This document shows, piece by piece, positions 49,701 to 59,458 of a stretch of DNA of 64,000 nt. Each line of letters begins with the position of its first letter. Position 1 is the stretch's first letter. The DNA lies in assembly GCA_921293015.1 (NCBI GenBank), contig OV121090.1:17391304-17455303 (forward strand), in the 5' to 3' direction. Below the pieces are notes generated by a model. The model was not told the origin of the DNA. It worked only from the letters and a program-made list of their open reading frames with translations, and made no database searches. Origin of the DNA: Phorcus lineatus (taxonomy: Eukaryota > Mollusca > Gastropoda > Trochida > Trochidae). The translations under genes were made by a program, and so were the position numbers.

Positions 49701-52700
49701 TTTCCATGTTTATTTTAATGTTGGTTTCTTCCTAGTTTCCATGTTTGGTTTAATGTTGTTTCATCCTTGTAGGTTTCAGACTGGTTTCCATATGTTTGTA
49801 TATTGTAGGTTTCAACTTGGTTTCCATGTAGTGTGTTATCTATGGTGTAGTATTTGATTGGAATATGAATATATCTAATAATGATATTTTTATAACCCCG
49901 GGTAGAACAGGCATTTGCAAAACTAGAGCAGAATGGTCTACATGAAAACAGATGGACAGAGGCTTTGAATTTACTATGCAAAATTAGTGAACAACTCTGG
50001 TGCCTTGTTCCAGTGCCGCTCGTTTTGTAAATCAATGAATAATGAAGAAAGCCAAACAAAAACAAATACGTCAATTACCATCAAATATTTATTGCAATAA
50101 AGATATAAAAAAAACATTCATGGAAGGTTCATAAAATGGCCTTTAAATGCAAACTCCCCCTAAATCCCCTTTTAAATCATTGTCTCCCCTAAATTCCCTT
50201 CAAAAACATCATCTTCCCTAAAAGACCTTTGAAGACCACCCCCTCCACCAACTAAATGTCCTTTAAAGACAATTCTCTCCCCTAAATGGCCTAAAAGAAA
50301 ATTCTATCCTCTCAATGGTTTTAAAGACTTTTCTATCACCTAAATGACCTTTAAATACAATTCTTCTCCCCACAAGCTATATAACAACTTTTACCCCCTC
50401 TAAATGCCCTTTAAAATAACGCTTGGTATCTTTCATGAACTTGTATGTGGCCAAAATAAGAGCCAAATACCAAATGTCCGAATTTAAGTTCGAATCCCCT
50501 CGCTAAGCGTGCACCTTAATCTCTAAAATGACAATTTTTATAAATTTATTAGTTTTCAATGAAAATCGAAAAGGTTAAAATGTCGAAAGTCTACGTCCTA
50601 TTCCCATTTATACTAGATAAACGACCCAAATAACACCAACAACTCCTCATTATCATATTTCTTTTGTAAATAAGTTACAAACTTTTCACAAAACAACCTT
50701 TACTAAGGTTAACCCTCCTATTATTAACAATGCACTAAGGTTACCGTAGTGACATCTTTAACATTGCACTATGGTTACCTTAGTGACTTACGATCAACTT
50801 AGGGCTTTGTGAAAGGAGGCCCTGAGTCACAGGTTTGCGCCATTGTCCTGTTTTCGATCACAAATTACGAATTTAACCATATTGTAGTGAAAAGTATTAA
50901 AATTGTAATTTTCAGAATAACCATTACTTCTCGATATGATCTCACCATATGAAGTTTTACATATTTTACTACAACAACATACTCTGTGGTCCTTTAAAGA
51001 CCATTTTCTCCAATAAACGCCCTTTATAAACACCATTCTCTCCTCCAAATGCTCTTCGAAGACCACTCCAGTGCATGCTTGTCCCTTATGTTATATCTTC
51101 TAAATCCAACATCGAGAAAACTTGTATGAAATTAATAGTATAAGGGAGAGAACTCGTGACTACACAACGCCGTGAGAGAATGTCTGTGGCATTTCAGAAA
51201 AGTATTGATTCAGTTATACAGCTTAAAATTCGGCAGACAATATATAAGTGATAAATGAGGAAAAAAGACTGCCTATTTAAAAGTTCAAAACGACGTCAGT
51301 AAACAGTTATTAATCTTGCGTTTTTGCTGGTTAATGTACGGATCCCGCTATAGTTGGCGTGACTAAACAGAGGCAACCACTTACTGAAGGGATTTGTTGT
51401 AAATGACACTTCTCATTTCGGAGGGAATTCGTGTTCAAAAATAAAAGAATATAAAAATATTTGTTTTAGGAAAGTTTGTGAATATTGGAATTCGGTAAAA
51501 TTACTTACACAAGTAGACCAGGTCTGTCTCCACAACATCGACATCTTCTGGCCTTCCGTCGTTTCTCCAACACACTTAAAATCAGTATCAGGAATAGCTG
51601 GGGAGAAGCGCAAATGTATTTAAAGGGGCAGTAGCACGTTTTTTGTAAAATTTATTTCTTCAAATTTCGCCAAATAAAACAATAGTTGGGTCAAAACATC
51701 CCATTAATCAAACCAAACAACCGTAGTTGTAAACAAAAAATCATATATCAAGCTTAAATCACTTGCGACCATTTTTGTGTGAACACTTTTAATCATTCGA
51801 GATAGTTAAATGGATTCGCATAGCTTAACTTATCAACACATTCATTTAAAACTTAAGACATTATCTTGCAATAGAAAATATTCATTTTTGTTTTCGTGAG
51901 ATCCCTTTATCTACGTGCTAAAACCCTTTAAAGAGACACTCGGTGATATTGTGGGGTCACCTATGCTAAACGATATCAATTTTGTCATTTGGCCTAAAAA
52001 CTGACTGGTGCTATCGGTTCAGTAAATGGACAAAATAAAGGTATAAATAAAGTCTCTATTTAGATAGAGAGCAGGACAATATACCGATGCTGGTGCCCGC
52101 CATTAATCAAACGTAAATTTTGATGTTTAACTGGCTTCAACATGGTTCATTCATTAAATTTGTAATAGTAATAAAGTTCTGAATTCTATATATTATTTCA
52201 TTCATTCATTTATCTTTTATTCATTGATTCATTATTTCATTCCATACCAAATGGTCATTCATTCATTCATCTATCTATCTACCTTCTTATCAACATGTAT
52301 CTATCTATATAGAGAGAGAAAGAAGAGGTTGATACATTTCATTTTACTGTCAGAGTTTAAACAATTGTTATTTGATGATTCGACATACAATTACAAAGCA
52401 GTCCAACAGGTTCCCATTCGTCTATTCATATGAATACATATTTATTGGCAACGTAAATTACATTTTACACAGAAATAAGTTTGCAAACATCCATTTATCG
52501 GCTTTGTTAACAACGTTTTGTGTATGGCATGTCAGATAAACATGTACAGTTAGATGGTTATATCAGTTGGTTAATGTAACAAACATAATAACGAAGAAAT
52601 GAAACATTACAGATTTAATAGTTTTTCTAACTTTTGTATTTACAAACGATATTATTTTTTACGAGTGAATTTGCTTATTTACAGAAATACGAGAAACCAC

Positions 52701-52938
52701 TTCATGTATTGAATTTCATGATAGACAGACCTCCGCTAGTCGCAAAGCGTAATCTGTCTTGAGCCTGTCTTTCTTTTTATTTATTTTGACATATTGTAAT
52801 TCCAACTTATCACAAGCTGTAAACAAAGTCGAGTTTACTAGATAAACTCACGGCAGGGCCAACAGCAATGTGTGTGAAGTCATTCAGGCTTATGGTATGG
52901 GCACACGAGCTCGCTGCGTTGCTGTATGGAACCGCCAT
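39860..52938 (-). CDS. STRA6-like: STRA6-like membrane receptor/transporter, gene B
   Basis: Sixteen coding exons, 5' to 3': 52852-52938, 51509-51597, 49140-49270, 48707-48827, 48233-48284, 47578-47706, 47252-47308, 46198-46308, 44556-44703, 43949-44106, 43207-43255, 42824-42941, 42084-42215, 41400-41563, 40384-40500, 39860-40005. All phases join, giving 602 codons plus stop, with no internal stop. The start has a good context (A at -3, G at +4) and an in-frame TAA five codons upstream. Family marks: SCAHTISLNDF (human SCHTSIPPGL), RPGLLVPVNLLDGDEDR (human RPGLPSPVDFLAGD), FYPFFAC, QLPVLTCLLYL, ETHTHPVLVTFC and ARWLKAYTLINNPSL (human ARWGLAYTLLHNPTL). It probably spans the plasma membrane many times and moves retinoids or another lipophilic ligand; the ligand is inference. 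Ten exon lengths equal those of gene A. Confidence 0.9.
40384..40500 (-). CDS. STRA6-like B exon 15
   Basis: Acceptor TTACCTGTAG, donor GTAAAT. YLSFVSYLQMEETHTHPVLV, TFCQVLLDAARSRQLERH. Confidence 0.92.
41400..41563 (-). CDS. STRA6-like B exon 14 (GC donor)
   Basis: Acceptor CACCTCTCCCAG; the donor reads ACAG|GCAAGT, a non-canonical GC site in an otherwise ideal consensus. RRVYHNVSYFLFFYHILLGL, LGRIDRSGLVKGFEHWDT. 164 bp as in gene A exon 15. Confidence 0.9.
42084..42215 (-). CDS. STRA6-like B exon 13
   Basis: Acceptor TTCTATTTTCAG, donor GTGAGT. PTFIVSYIVYFLQIFMSRKI, LLQNVQFCNSVTHEKRKCLA. Confidence 0.9.
42824..42941 (-). CDS. STRA6-like B exon 12
   Basis: Acceptor TTATGCCTCAG, donor GTAAGT. 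YVVMISTLFCCGMLLAYLVI, LPLLGLVPDILLKPFYTI, membrane-spanning. Confidence 0.9.
43207..43255 (-). CDS. STRA6-like B exon 11
   Basis: Acceptor TTCATTTACAG, donor GTGAGT. AHSLMYSGSQIAYILW. Confidence 0.9.
43715..43930. repeat. (GAAT)n, (AAT)n, (GAT)n, (ACT)n compound microsatellite
   Basis: GAAT units give way to AAT, GAT, mixed AAT/AAC, ACT and AAT blocks. The poly-Asn plus frame and poly-Ile minus frame are repeat artefacts. The tract ends about 20 bp from the donor of gene B exon 10. Confidence 0.92.
43949..44106 (-). CDS. STRA6-like B exon 10
   Basis: Acceptor CTATTTTGACAG, donor GTAGGG. CWYVAFGISSSVILKYIIDI, FISYKIQMKRLIRGDHSYVP. 158 bp as in gene A exon 11. A long AAT microsatellite follows in the intron. 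Confidence 0.9.
44556..44703 (-). CDS. STRA6-like B exon 9 (RBP-contact position)
   Basis: Acceptor CAAATTTTCAG, donor GTAAGT. LGLISFLSVEKLLIYAREAV, HNSSTSADIATVVGPDGYRH, with an NSS sequon. The vertebrate Tyr-x3-Gly-x-Gly pattern is not evident. Confidence 0.88.
44750..45570. repeat. Degenerate minisatellite, about 130-145 bp unit
   Basis: Five diverged units have a GTCTGTACACAATGTTTCAG-like core near 44,967, 45,096, 45,223, 45,367 and 45,511. Each is joined to TTCTAGGCCTCTTGCTTCTG-like and AGGGGTCACAGGGTCACCAA-like segments. It lies in gene B intron 8. No coding content. Confidence 0.75.
45845..46140 (+). mobile_element. tRNA-derived SINE
   Basis: The head carries an A box TAGCGCAGTGG (45,855-45,865) and a B box GGTACGAATCC (45,892-45,902). 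The first matches the pol III consensus and the second is one base off. The body ends with GAAAGCGGCGTTAAAACCC, a conserved 3' sequence I recall from mollusc SINEs. It is antisense to gene B, in intron 8. No working tRNA cloverleaf is claimed. Confidence 0.75.
46198..46308 (-). CDS. STRA6-like B exon 8
   Basis: MYDTSVWSILSYRQDPTFRF, then SPRITATVTVTLLCLYE, 37 codons as in gene A exon 9. The 5' edge is ambiguous: the classical acceptor ATTTCCAG at 46,316 would add seven bases and needs the alternative exon 7 donor. Both versions keep the frame. Confidence 0.75.
47252..47308 (-). CDS. STRA6-like B exon 7
   Basis: Acceptor CATATCGTCAG, donor GTGTGT. TDDVELLHVFSDTNAIKAK, a short polar loop. An alternative donor two bases downstream would pair with the longer exon 8. 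Confidence 0.75.
47578..47706 (-). CDS. STRA6-like B exon 6
   Basis: Acceptor TTTAATTACAG, donor GTATGT. VFTGEPIMIQLPVLTCLLYL, VLTFLWRFMSAVLAGFKHLA. Its 5' part is duplicated about 123 bp upstream as a broken copy. Confidence 0.92.
47762..47890 (-). pseudogene. Broken partial copy of gene B exon 6
   Basis: About 120 bp covering the acceptor and 5' half of exon 6 recur 123 bp upstream, within intron 5. The copied acceptor (ATTACAG, exon start about 47,829) is intact and reads VFTGEPIVI, followed by an in-frame TAG. No matching donor was seen. If spliced in, it would end the protein early. Confidence 0.85.
48233..48284 (-). CDS. STRA6-like B exon 5
   Basis: Acceptor TTATTTTCAG, donor GTGTGT. 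FLVNLGHVFECIDDTEW. Confidence 0.88.
48585..48668. mobile_element. MITE-like fragment
   Basis: It shares ACTTACGATC, CTAAGG and a TGTGAAA end with the element at 50.7 kb and shows partial inverted-repeat character (GGTTAGCTTAG / CTAAGG). No transposase gene is visible. Confidence 0.5.
48707..48827 (-). CDS. STRA6-like B exon 4
   Basis: Acceptor TTCCTTTCGCAG, donor GTGAGA. LLAMVAVTEMGIDFYPFFAC, then SIVWSFVGLAYSII. Confidence 0.92.
49140..49270 (-). CDS. STRA6-like B exon 3
   Basis: Acceptor TTTTCTTCTCCAG, donor GTACTG. PVNLLDGDEDRLAYAAAFGS, TASNCLTLF, then a polar tail ending TPMWSQ. Confidence 0.92.
49660..49835. repeat. 35-37 bp minisatellite in gene B intron 2
   Basis: Units around TAGTTTCCATGTT plus TTTAATGTTGGTTTC recur near 49,664, 49,699, 49,734, 49,782 and 49,819. 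Weaker GGTTTC-type copies extend leftward to about 49,500. Confidence 0.75.
50130..50425. repeat. Degenerate CCCTAAATGCCCTTTAAAGA repeat
   Basis: About eight diverged units of 35-40 bp with a CTCCCCTAAATG core followed by CCTTTAAAGAC-like sequence. Two more units occur at 50,990-51,068, so the array appears to be split by the sequence holding the 50.7-kb MITE. Confidence 0.65.
50672..50818. mobile_element. MITE-like foldback element
   Basis: The ends are inverted: CTTTTCACAAA at the left and TTTGTGAAAGG at the right. Internal ACTAAGGTTA and TAACCTTAG-type motifs are also in inverted orientation. Length is about 145 bp with no coding capacity. Confidence 0.6.
51509..51597 (-). CDS. STRA6-like B exon 2 (TM1)
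   Basis: Acceptor CTTCTCCCCAG, donor GTAAGT. LFLILILSVL, then a basic stretch EKRRKARRCRCCGDRPGLL, a membrane segment with cytosolic stop-transfer. The Cys pair may be palmitoylated (inference). Confidence 0.9.
52196..52312. repeat. (ATTC)n and (ATCT)n microsatellite
   Basis: Interrupted ATTC units followed by ATCT units in gene B intron 1. Confidence 0.85.
52852..52938 (-). CDS. STRA6-like B exon 1 (start codon)
   Basis: MAVPYSNAASSCAHTISLND, then FTHIAVGPA. Donor GTGAGT. The extracellular N-terminus aligns with human SCHTSIPPGLYHACL. Confidence 0.85.
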
Positions 52939-55900
52939 GCTAATGAATGTTTACTCTCCCTTTAAAAGGAATATTACTTTTGAAAGCAAATTGTGGAAGG
53001 AAAAATTTATTACACGTCAAAGTTATAATCAAATCTCATTTAAAAGACATTTGTAATGAAAGATGAAATCATCATTGTAGATATCTGATTGAGATTTCAC
53101 ATGAAAAAGAGCGAGAATATCCAAGATGGCCTTTTATTTATACTTACGTTTATAAGCAAATTTGTTGAAGAGGAATTAAAATTCCTTACATGTTTATTCC
53201 TGATATGAACATATCGGTAGAATAGAGCCTTACTGGAGAAACAGAGGGCACAGTTCTCACGCTTTTCCTGATAAAGATTACATTAGTTTATTTAGAAACC
53301 TCAGAGGACGCATTACATAGTCGGTGTATGGTTACATTGCTAAGAAGTGGTAAACGTAGGTTAATGGGTGGATGTTTTGATAAGTTATTAAGTATAGGGA
53401 CATGTCAACGTTATGTGTAAACAGGATAACGGGTTTGGGCCGGTTGGTATCGTATGTGAAGAGAAGGCCATGAGTGTCTGGTAAATTTTGCATTAAAATT
53501 GTCATAATAAGATTACTTCAAAAAGGCAAGGACAATTTTAAAAAGTATTTCGGTTTATACTCATGGCCACAACCTATACCAATCGGTCCAAATATATAAA
53601 TATATCATTTTCGTTATCAATGTCAAGAACATGTGTGTCGTCATTCATTCTCTTTTACAATGGACGTATTCGTTCCATGTTCGCTCATATCAAAATAACC
53701 TTTGAAAAGCATTTTCATATTTTCATATCAATACCTTCATAATTATCTTTACCAATATCATCACAATCTTCATCATCATCTGAAACTCATTATCATCATC
53801 ATCGCCTCCGTCGTTTCCATGTAAACCGCTCACACAATCATCGTATTCTATATCTTCTTTACCATTATATTTACCACTATCATTCTTAAATTTTTCGTTT
53901 TAAGTTTATTTTTCTCATCAAAAATCTTATTGAATTATGAAAATAAGTTTTTCATGTTACTTTAGCTGTAAATAGCCATCATTCTTACAGTGTACTTTCA
54001 ACCATCGACACCATCATCACAATTATCATTCTAGACAATCAACATTTGTATCATATCTTGTCAGCATTAAACTTCTATAAAAGTTATTTAATAGTCCGTA
54101 ACTCTGGCGAAGGAACAACAATTGCGAGTTTGTTTTGCAGACTAGCTCTCAGTAAAAGTATGCATTCTAATGACCCATTTGGTTATAAGAGGAACGAACA
54201 GATAATACATTGATTACATTATCGTGTTTCGGTGCATGCAGATTTTAGGTTTGGTAAAGCTTCTGTAATTGGCCTTAATCTTAGTTTTATAGCATTGGAA
54301 TTGACACGTCAGTAATTAAAATGCCTCCGGTTTGAACGCAGTGACCAAATCTCGTGATTCCGCGTACCAAACCGAAATTGCAGAGAGCATGGGTTATCTT
54401 TCGTGGTGATTACACTAAAAACACCGTGCATTAAAAATTCGATCAAGTAGTAATAACATTACGTTGCAATACAATTTGATGTTTTTCATAAAGTGCAGTA
54501 TTGTCACGAGAACGTTAAGAATATCAAAATGCGTAGTGGAATAGTTTTAAGAACATTCTAGTTAGCAAGATAATTGGTTTGATGATTTTCTCTATCAATG
54601 ATTAAATCCGTATATGAATATTAAAACGATGCAATAGAAATTAACATCATGAAATTGAGGAGAAATGAAGAAAAATAACAATAAACTTTATTTCAACCTT
54701 TGTTCTCAGTTCAAAGTGTAGGAAAATTCAATCGCTGCCCACTTTACTTTCAATTTGTCAACTGTCCATAATGTATCCGGTTTGTGAAAACTAAACATAG
54801 ATTATTTATATGTCCCAAGCAGACAGCGGCTGTCTTAAGATATTCAATGTTGATTGCATGTCAAATGTAATGAATTATGAGTATTTCATTTCATTGAAAA
54901 GTGAATTCCTACGTCCTCACATACCTTAAAGATATAGTCTCATTTTTGCAAGGCAAATTGTAATAAATGCCGGACAAATAGTTCACCACTCACAGAAATC
55001 TTTCCCCTGACGTTTGCAACAATTTTCAGAACTCTGCAGGCATTCTAGCCCTCAATAATGAAGTTCAAACTACCCTACCCTACCCGAATATTATGTTTTT
55101 TGCGAGCGTTAGTCCTTACCACGTCATTTCGCTAAGGCCGTGACGAAGAACACATAAAATTTCCCAGCTGAATATCCAATGAAAATAGCTAATAGCTTAC
55201 GCTTTTTCAAATATAGAAATAACAAAAAGGTGGTAAACTCAGTGAAGAATGCGTTTGTCATAAGTATCGGCGCTGCGATGACTAGATTTCCGGTGTTTCG
55301 TACTCGCGATGGGATTGCACTTGATTCGGTACCTCATCGGTCTGAAACGGCATACGCCAATAAGCTGCTTCATCCAAAACTGTAAAACGGGCATAAAAAT
55401 GAAAATCTTTGAAAATGCGTAAGGAAATATTTGTGTTAGTGATCAGATTTTGTTCGTGAAGAACAATTAGTTCAGTTTAGTTGCCTTACAAAAATGAGAC
55501 TATGACTTTAAAATAGCTAATGTGAACCAGAAAAGCGTGCAATAGCGCCTTTAATAATATTTGCTGATGCATCATGTTTTGACGTTTGTTATCTTGCATC
55601 TTAGAAGCAAAATCATTAAAAATATACATAAGGGAATGATAAATATGTCATTAAGACTTGTCTGTAGATAATGTTTCCCCGGACTAATATGTTTGACACT
55701 AAGTTGACTCTTCTACGGTTTTCGGTCCAGATAAGACTAATATTATATTATCAACATTTGTTTACAAGAGCACACCATATCTGTAAGTTAAGGATTCTAT
55801 TTCTATCCACGGAGATCTTGTTCAACCAAGGTAGTCATGTCAAAACCATGATAACTTCAAAAACATAAATCGTCTAAGAAATTTCTAGGCGGTTTTTTTC

Positions 55901-56955
55901 ATGTCTGCCAGAAATGTTACAAATATATTATGAGCTTCTTACATTATGTGTTCGTGAATTCTATAATTAATCACAAGTTCCTGTCATCGATTGTTTTCAT
56001 GAGAGGAGACCAAAGGCATGAGCTGCACGTGGGAGTTTTCATGCTATATACAAAATATTTTGAATCTGCACGAGCGGCACGTGCGACTGAGCGTGTTTTG
56101 TTTATTCAAGAGCCCGTCCTTGGTTTATTCAATGAAAGCACGAGATGCACGTGGATTTCTTTCATTGTACGTTACAGGACCTTTTATTCTGCATGGGATG
56201 CACATGCGATTGATTGTACCTTGAATCTGCAGGAGATGCACGTACGATTGATTCATGACTTTTATCTAAAATCCTACCCAGTGCCACCTGCAATTATCTA
56301 CGCCGATTAATTATTTGGTTCCGTACCCATCGTATAGGTAAAGATCATCGTTAAAATATTCACTTTTGTTAAAAAAAACCTGAAAGATATGTCAATAAAC
56401 CTTTTTGTTAGTATCAACAGGAAATTTGAAATAAAGATATCAATATCCGGACCCAATATCATTGAAATCAGCTCGAACTTGTCCCTCGTTGCGTTTCTTG
56501 CAGCGAGGAACGAGTGGCAAGTTTCAATCTGATTTCAATGAGATTGTATCCGGTCCCATTTGTCAAAATACTACCGGTGAAGGAGAGGGTATGTTGTTAT
56601 CAATATCATATATACTTTGAATATTGTTTATTTTCAAATTCTTGTGTCTGTATGATGGCCAGGCAGCTAGTTGAATGGGACATTATTGGTAGAAATAGAC
56701 AGTCACAAATATGTATCCTACAGTCTTGTTTTTTCGATTTTGATCAGCTAAATATAAAATTTCTGCTCATGTAACTGAAATGTTTTGCAAATTTGACCAC
56801 TCCACAGGGACTCCTATCTCTTTGAAATAGCTATTGAAATACATATATGTCTATAGACTCTACCCTAATAGTTTAAGAAAAACAAAGTTGAAGTTGAGGA
56901 AAATCTCATTTGTTATTTTCTCTTCAAAATAAGTAAACAATCAAAAATATAACAA
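52939..56955. other. Upstream region of gene B; no gene recognised
   Basis: It holds the expected promoter and 5' UTR of gene B, but no TATA box or initiator is convincing. A CATCAT-rich tract lies near 53,755-53,815. Short frames at 55,179-55,868 show no family resemblance. Confidence 0.5.
56010..56255. repeat. Degenerate repeat with GATGCACGTG core
   Basis: GCACGAGATGCACGTG-like cores recur near 56,016, 56,070, 56,138, 56,191 and 56,229, several followed by CGATTGATT. The 126-codon frame over this stretch follows from the repeat. Confidence 0.6.
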
Positions 56956-58587
56956 ACAAATTGAAAATTTTATCTATTGTTTATTTCATTGCATATCAAC
57001 CGCAGTGGACAATAACCTTCCATTAACCAACCAATAGCACAACCATTCATCTATACATAATATACAACATGTTACAGTTCAAGATGTACAAACCCCAAAA
57101 TATCAACCATATTAAAACTTCAAGACCCATGACAAATGATCCAAATTTTAAAAGCAGTTGGTATTTTTACACCATTTGATGAAAAAAATAACTATCTAAC
57201 TTAAATGCCACTTAGAACTTGATAACTGTGTTGTCTGAAACGTTTATACATTTTAAAAAAATAAGGTTAGAACTTTAATGACAGAACACCTGATAATTGC
57301 CATGCAATAATGGCTTGTTGAATATATGATGGAATTACTAATAACAAATTTAATGATTGTCAAATTTTTGGCATGAGCACTTTCCCCACCACAAAGCCAC
57401 TGCATACATTATAGTATTTTGCACACTGTAATCATAATTACACAAATATTTCACTAATGTTCTGTTGCACAAATGTACTAACAGAATATTTCAACATTAC
57501 ACTAAGGTAATCTTAGTGAAAAATCATCACATCTAAATTTTTGAAACCAAACAATAGAATGTTCATGACAGTCAGTTCTACCAAAGAAAATTAGCTTTTT
57601 TTCTAATTGAAATATGGTTCATAAGCAAAATACAAAATCTTGATTACCACATTGTCAGTGGTTTTGAAACATTTATTATCATGAATTATTATGGAATATT
57701 TCAATGTATTATGAAACACTGCAAAGACGAACAAGTATTGTGTCGCATAAAGCCCTGTCCTGAGGTTTGTGATCCATAATTTTGGTGGAAAGTTGAAAGT
57801 ATTCAAAATAAAATTTGTATTCAGAAAGAAATCATTCATCAAACATACATGTATAACAATCTGATTTCAGGTTTTAAAAATGCAAAAGAGAACATGCAAT
57901 GAGAACAACTATTATGGTTTTCTTGGGAAGTTATTATCAATCAATATGCCTCTAAAAATATTCACGACTGAATATTTTCACTTTTCACAAATCATTATTA
58001 ATCTATCACAGTTCAAGTATTTACAATCATAATTTACAAATGTAACAGAAATATCTACTATCGGTTACATATGAGTATTTCCCCAATGTTTTGGGAAATA
58101 ATTCTTTTTCTCTTTTACACATTTCTATTATGACTGATTTGGCTATTCGTTGCAACTGGAACTACCCATTTCATTGTTACAACCATTGATAACAAAAAAA
58201 AATTTACCCAAATGTTGAAAAATTCGATAAATAAATTTTTAATTTTATAAGAAAAATATGCTTGATTATCTTTTTTGAAAGAGTTTTACAAATTCAAGAT
58301 TATATTGAACCTAAAGTTAAGAGTTATATGGAGCCTCATTTGAATACAGTTCGGTCTCAAATGATTTGTCTCAGTGCATTTAAAGGCAATTACTACTTTA
58401 CAACTACTGAATATCTGGAATGAATTTAATTGTGAAAGAGTGAGTAAATTAGGGTTTACATGCTTTCAGCAATGTTCCAGTAATTCAACATGTGGATGAA
58501 AATCATCAAAAAAACACCTGAATATATCAGGGGGACAAAGAGAAAAGAGAAAAGACAGAAACTAAGCATAATGAGAGATAGACAGTA

Positions 58588-58696
58588 GGGCCTAGATTTT
58601 CGAATCTCTTTTAGCACTAAGATAGTCGTAACTGCCATACATTAACATTGGCTTTCGACTATCTTAGCACTAAGAGAGCTTCGAAAAGCTAGGCCC
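58588..58696. mobile_element. Foldback MITE with long inverted repeats
   Basis: GGGCCTAGATTTTCGAATCT at the left pairs with the reverse complement of the right end (AGCTTCGAAAAGCTAGGCCC). Inner CTTTTAGCACTAAGATAGTC pairs with GACTATCTTAGCACTAAGAG. The loop is about 30 bp. The arms are long and nearly complementary, which marks a non-autonomous DNA transposon or a very stable hairpin. Confidence 0.8.
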
Positions 58697-59374
58697 AGGT
58701 TTTAGAACAACTAAAATTTTGTTTGGCTTCTATTTCTCTTCTATTGTGAAAGAACTTGTTTACATAAGGCTGTTTTGAACATTCTGAATAGATTTTCACT
58801 TCAACATGAGCAGAGTGCTATTGCAGAGAGAAAGCATGTTACATCATTCTGTCATTGCCTTAAAGTGAAACCCGCATATCATGTCTGTAAAACTAGCATA
58901 CCCTGGGTGGTAATAGACTTAGAGAGAAACTCTGTGAGTTCTTGAAGTCATATGTATAACAAACTTAATCAATTGTGTCATTTCATTTAGGAATACTGAC
59001 TATTACTGAATAGTTTAAAATGATTGCTAATAGCTTGTTATTTAAGCAGGTAAAAAGCTAAATTTTAAGTTGACAATGTTTGAAAGTTAATAATAGATGT
59101 GATTTGTTTGTTTTTTCATTGAATAGCTAGATGTTCTGAGTGAATGTCATCATTGGTGTATTGAAACTAAATAAAGCCAAATAAAATACCATGAAAATCA
59201 GGGAGTGTATCTTTAATCCAAGGGAGCTTGGCACTTTAAAATCTGTGATTGAATGATGAATTGCATCTGAAGGAACTGCAAGTGGTTTACTACAGCAGAC
59301 AGAGCATCTGAATTCCTAGCAGATTTGAACCTTGGTGCTCTTTAACAAAGGTGAATAAGACAGAAGTGACTGTG

Positions 59375-59458
59375 AGATCAGATTTGAACCTGGAACTTCT
59401 AGTTGAGAGCCAGACTCTCTACCATTTCAGCCATAGAGATATCCCTCTGACCAAGCCA
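59375..59458 (-). mobile_element. tRNA-derived SINE head (minus)
   Basis: On the minus strand an A-box-like TGGCTGAAATGG (59,422-59,433) is followed by a B box GGTTCAAATC (59,381-59,390). A second GGTTCAAATC lies 59 bp further on, at 59,322-59,331. No intact cloverleaf was established, so a SINE or tRNA pseudogene is more likely than a functional tRNA. Confidence 0.6.

Noticed and set aside
50485..50510. GTTCGAATCC B-box-like sequence
   Set aside because: No A box at the expected distance; too little to call a SINE or tRNA.
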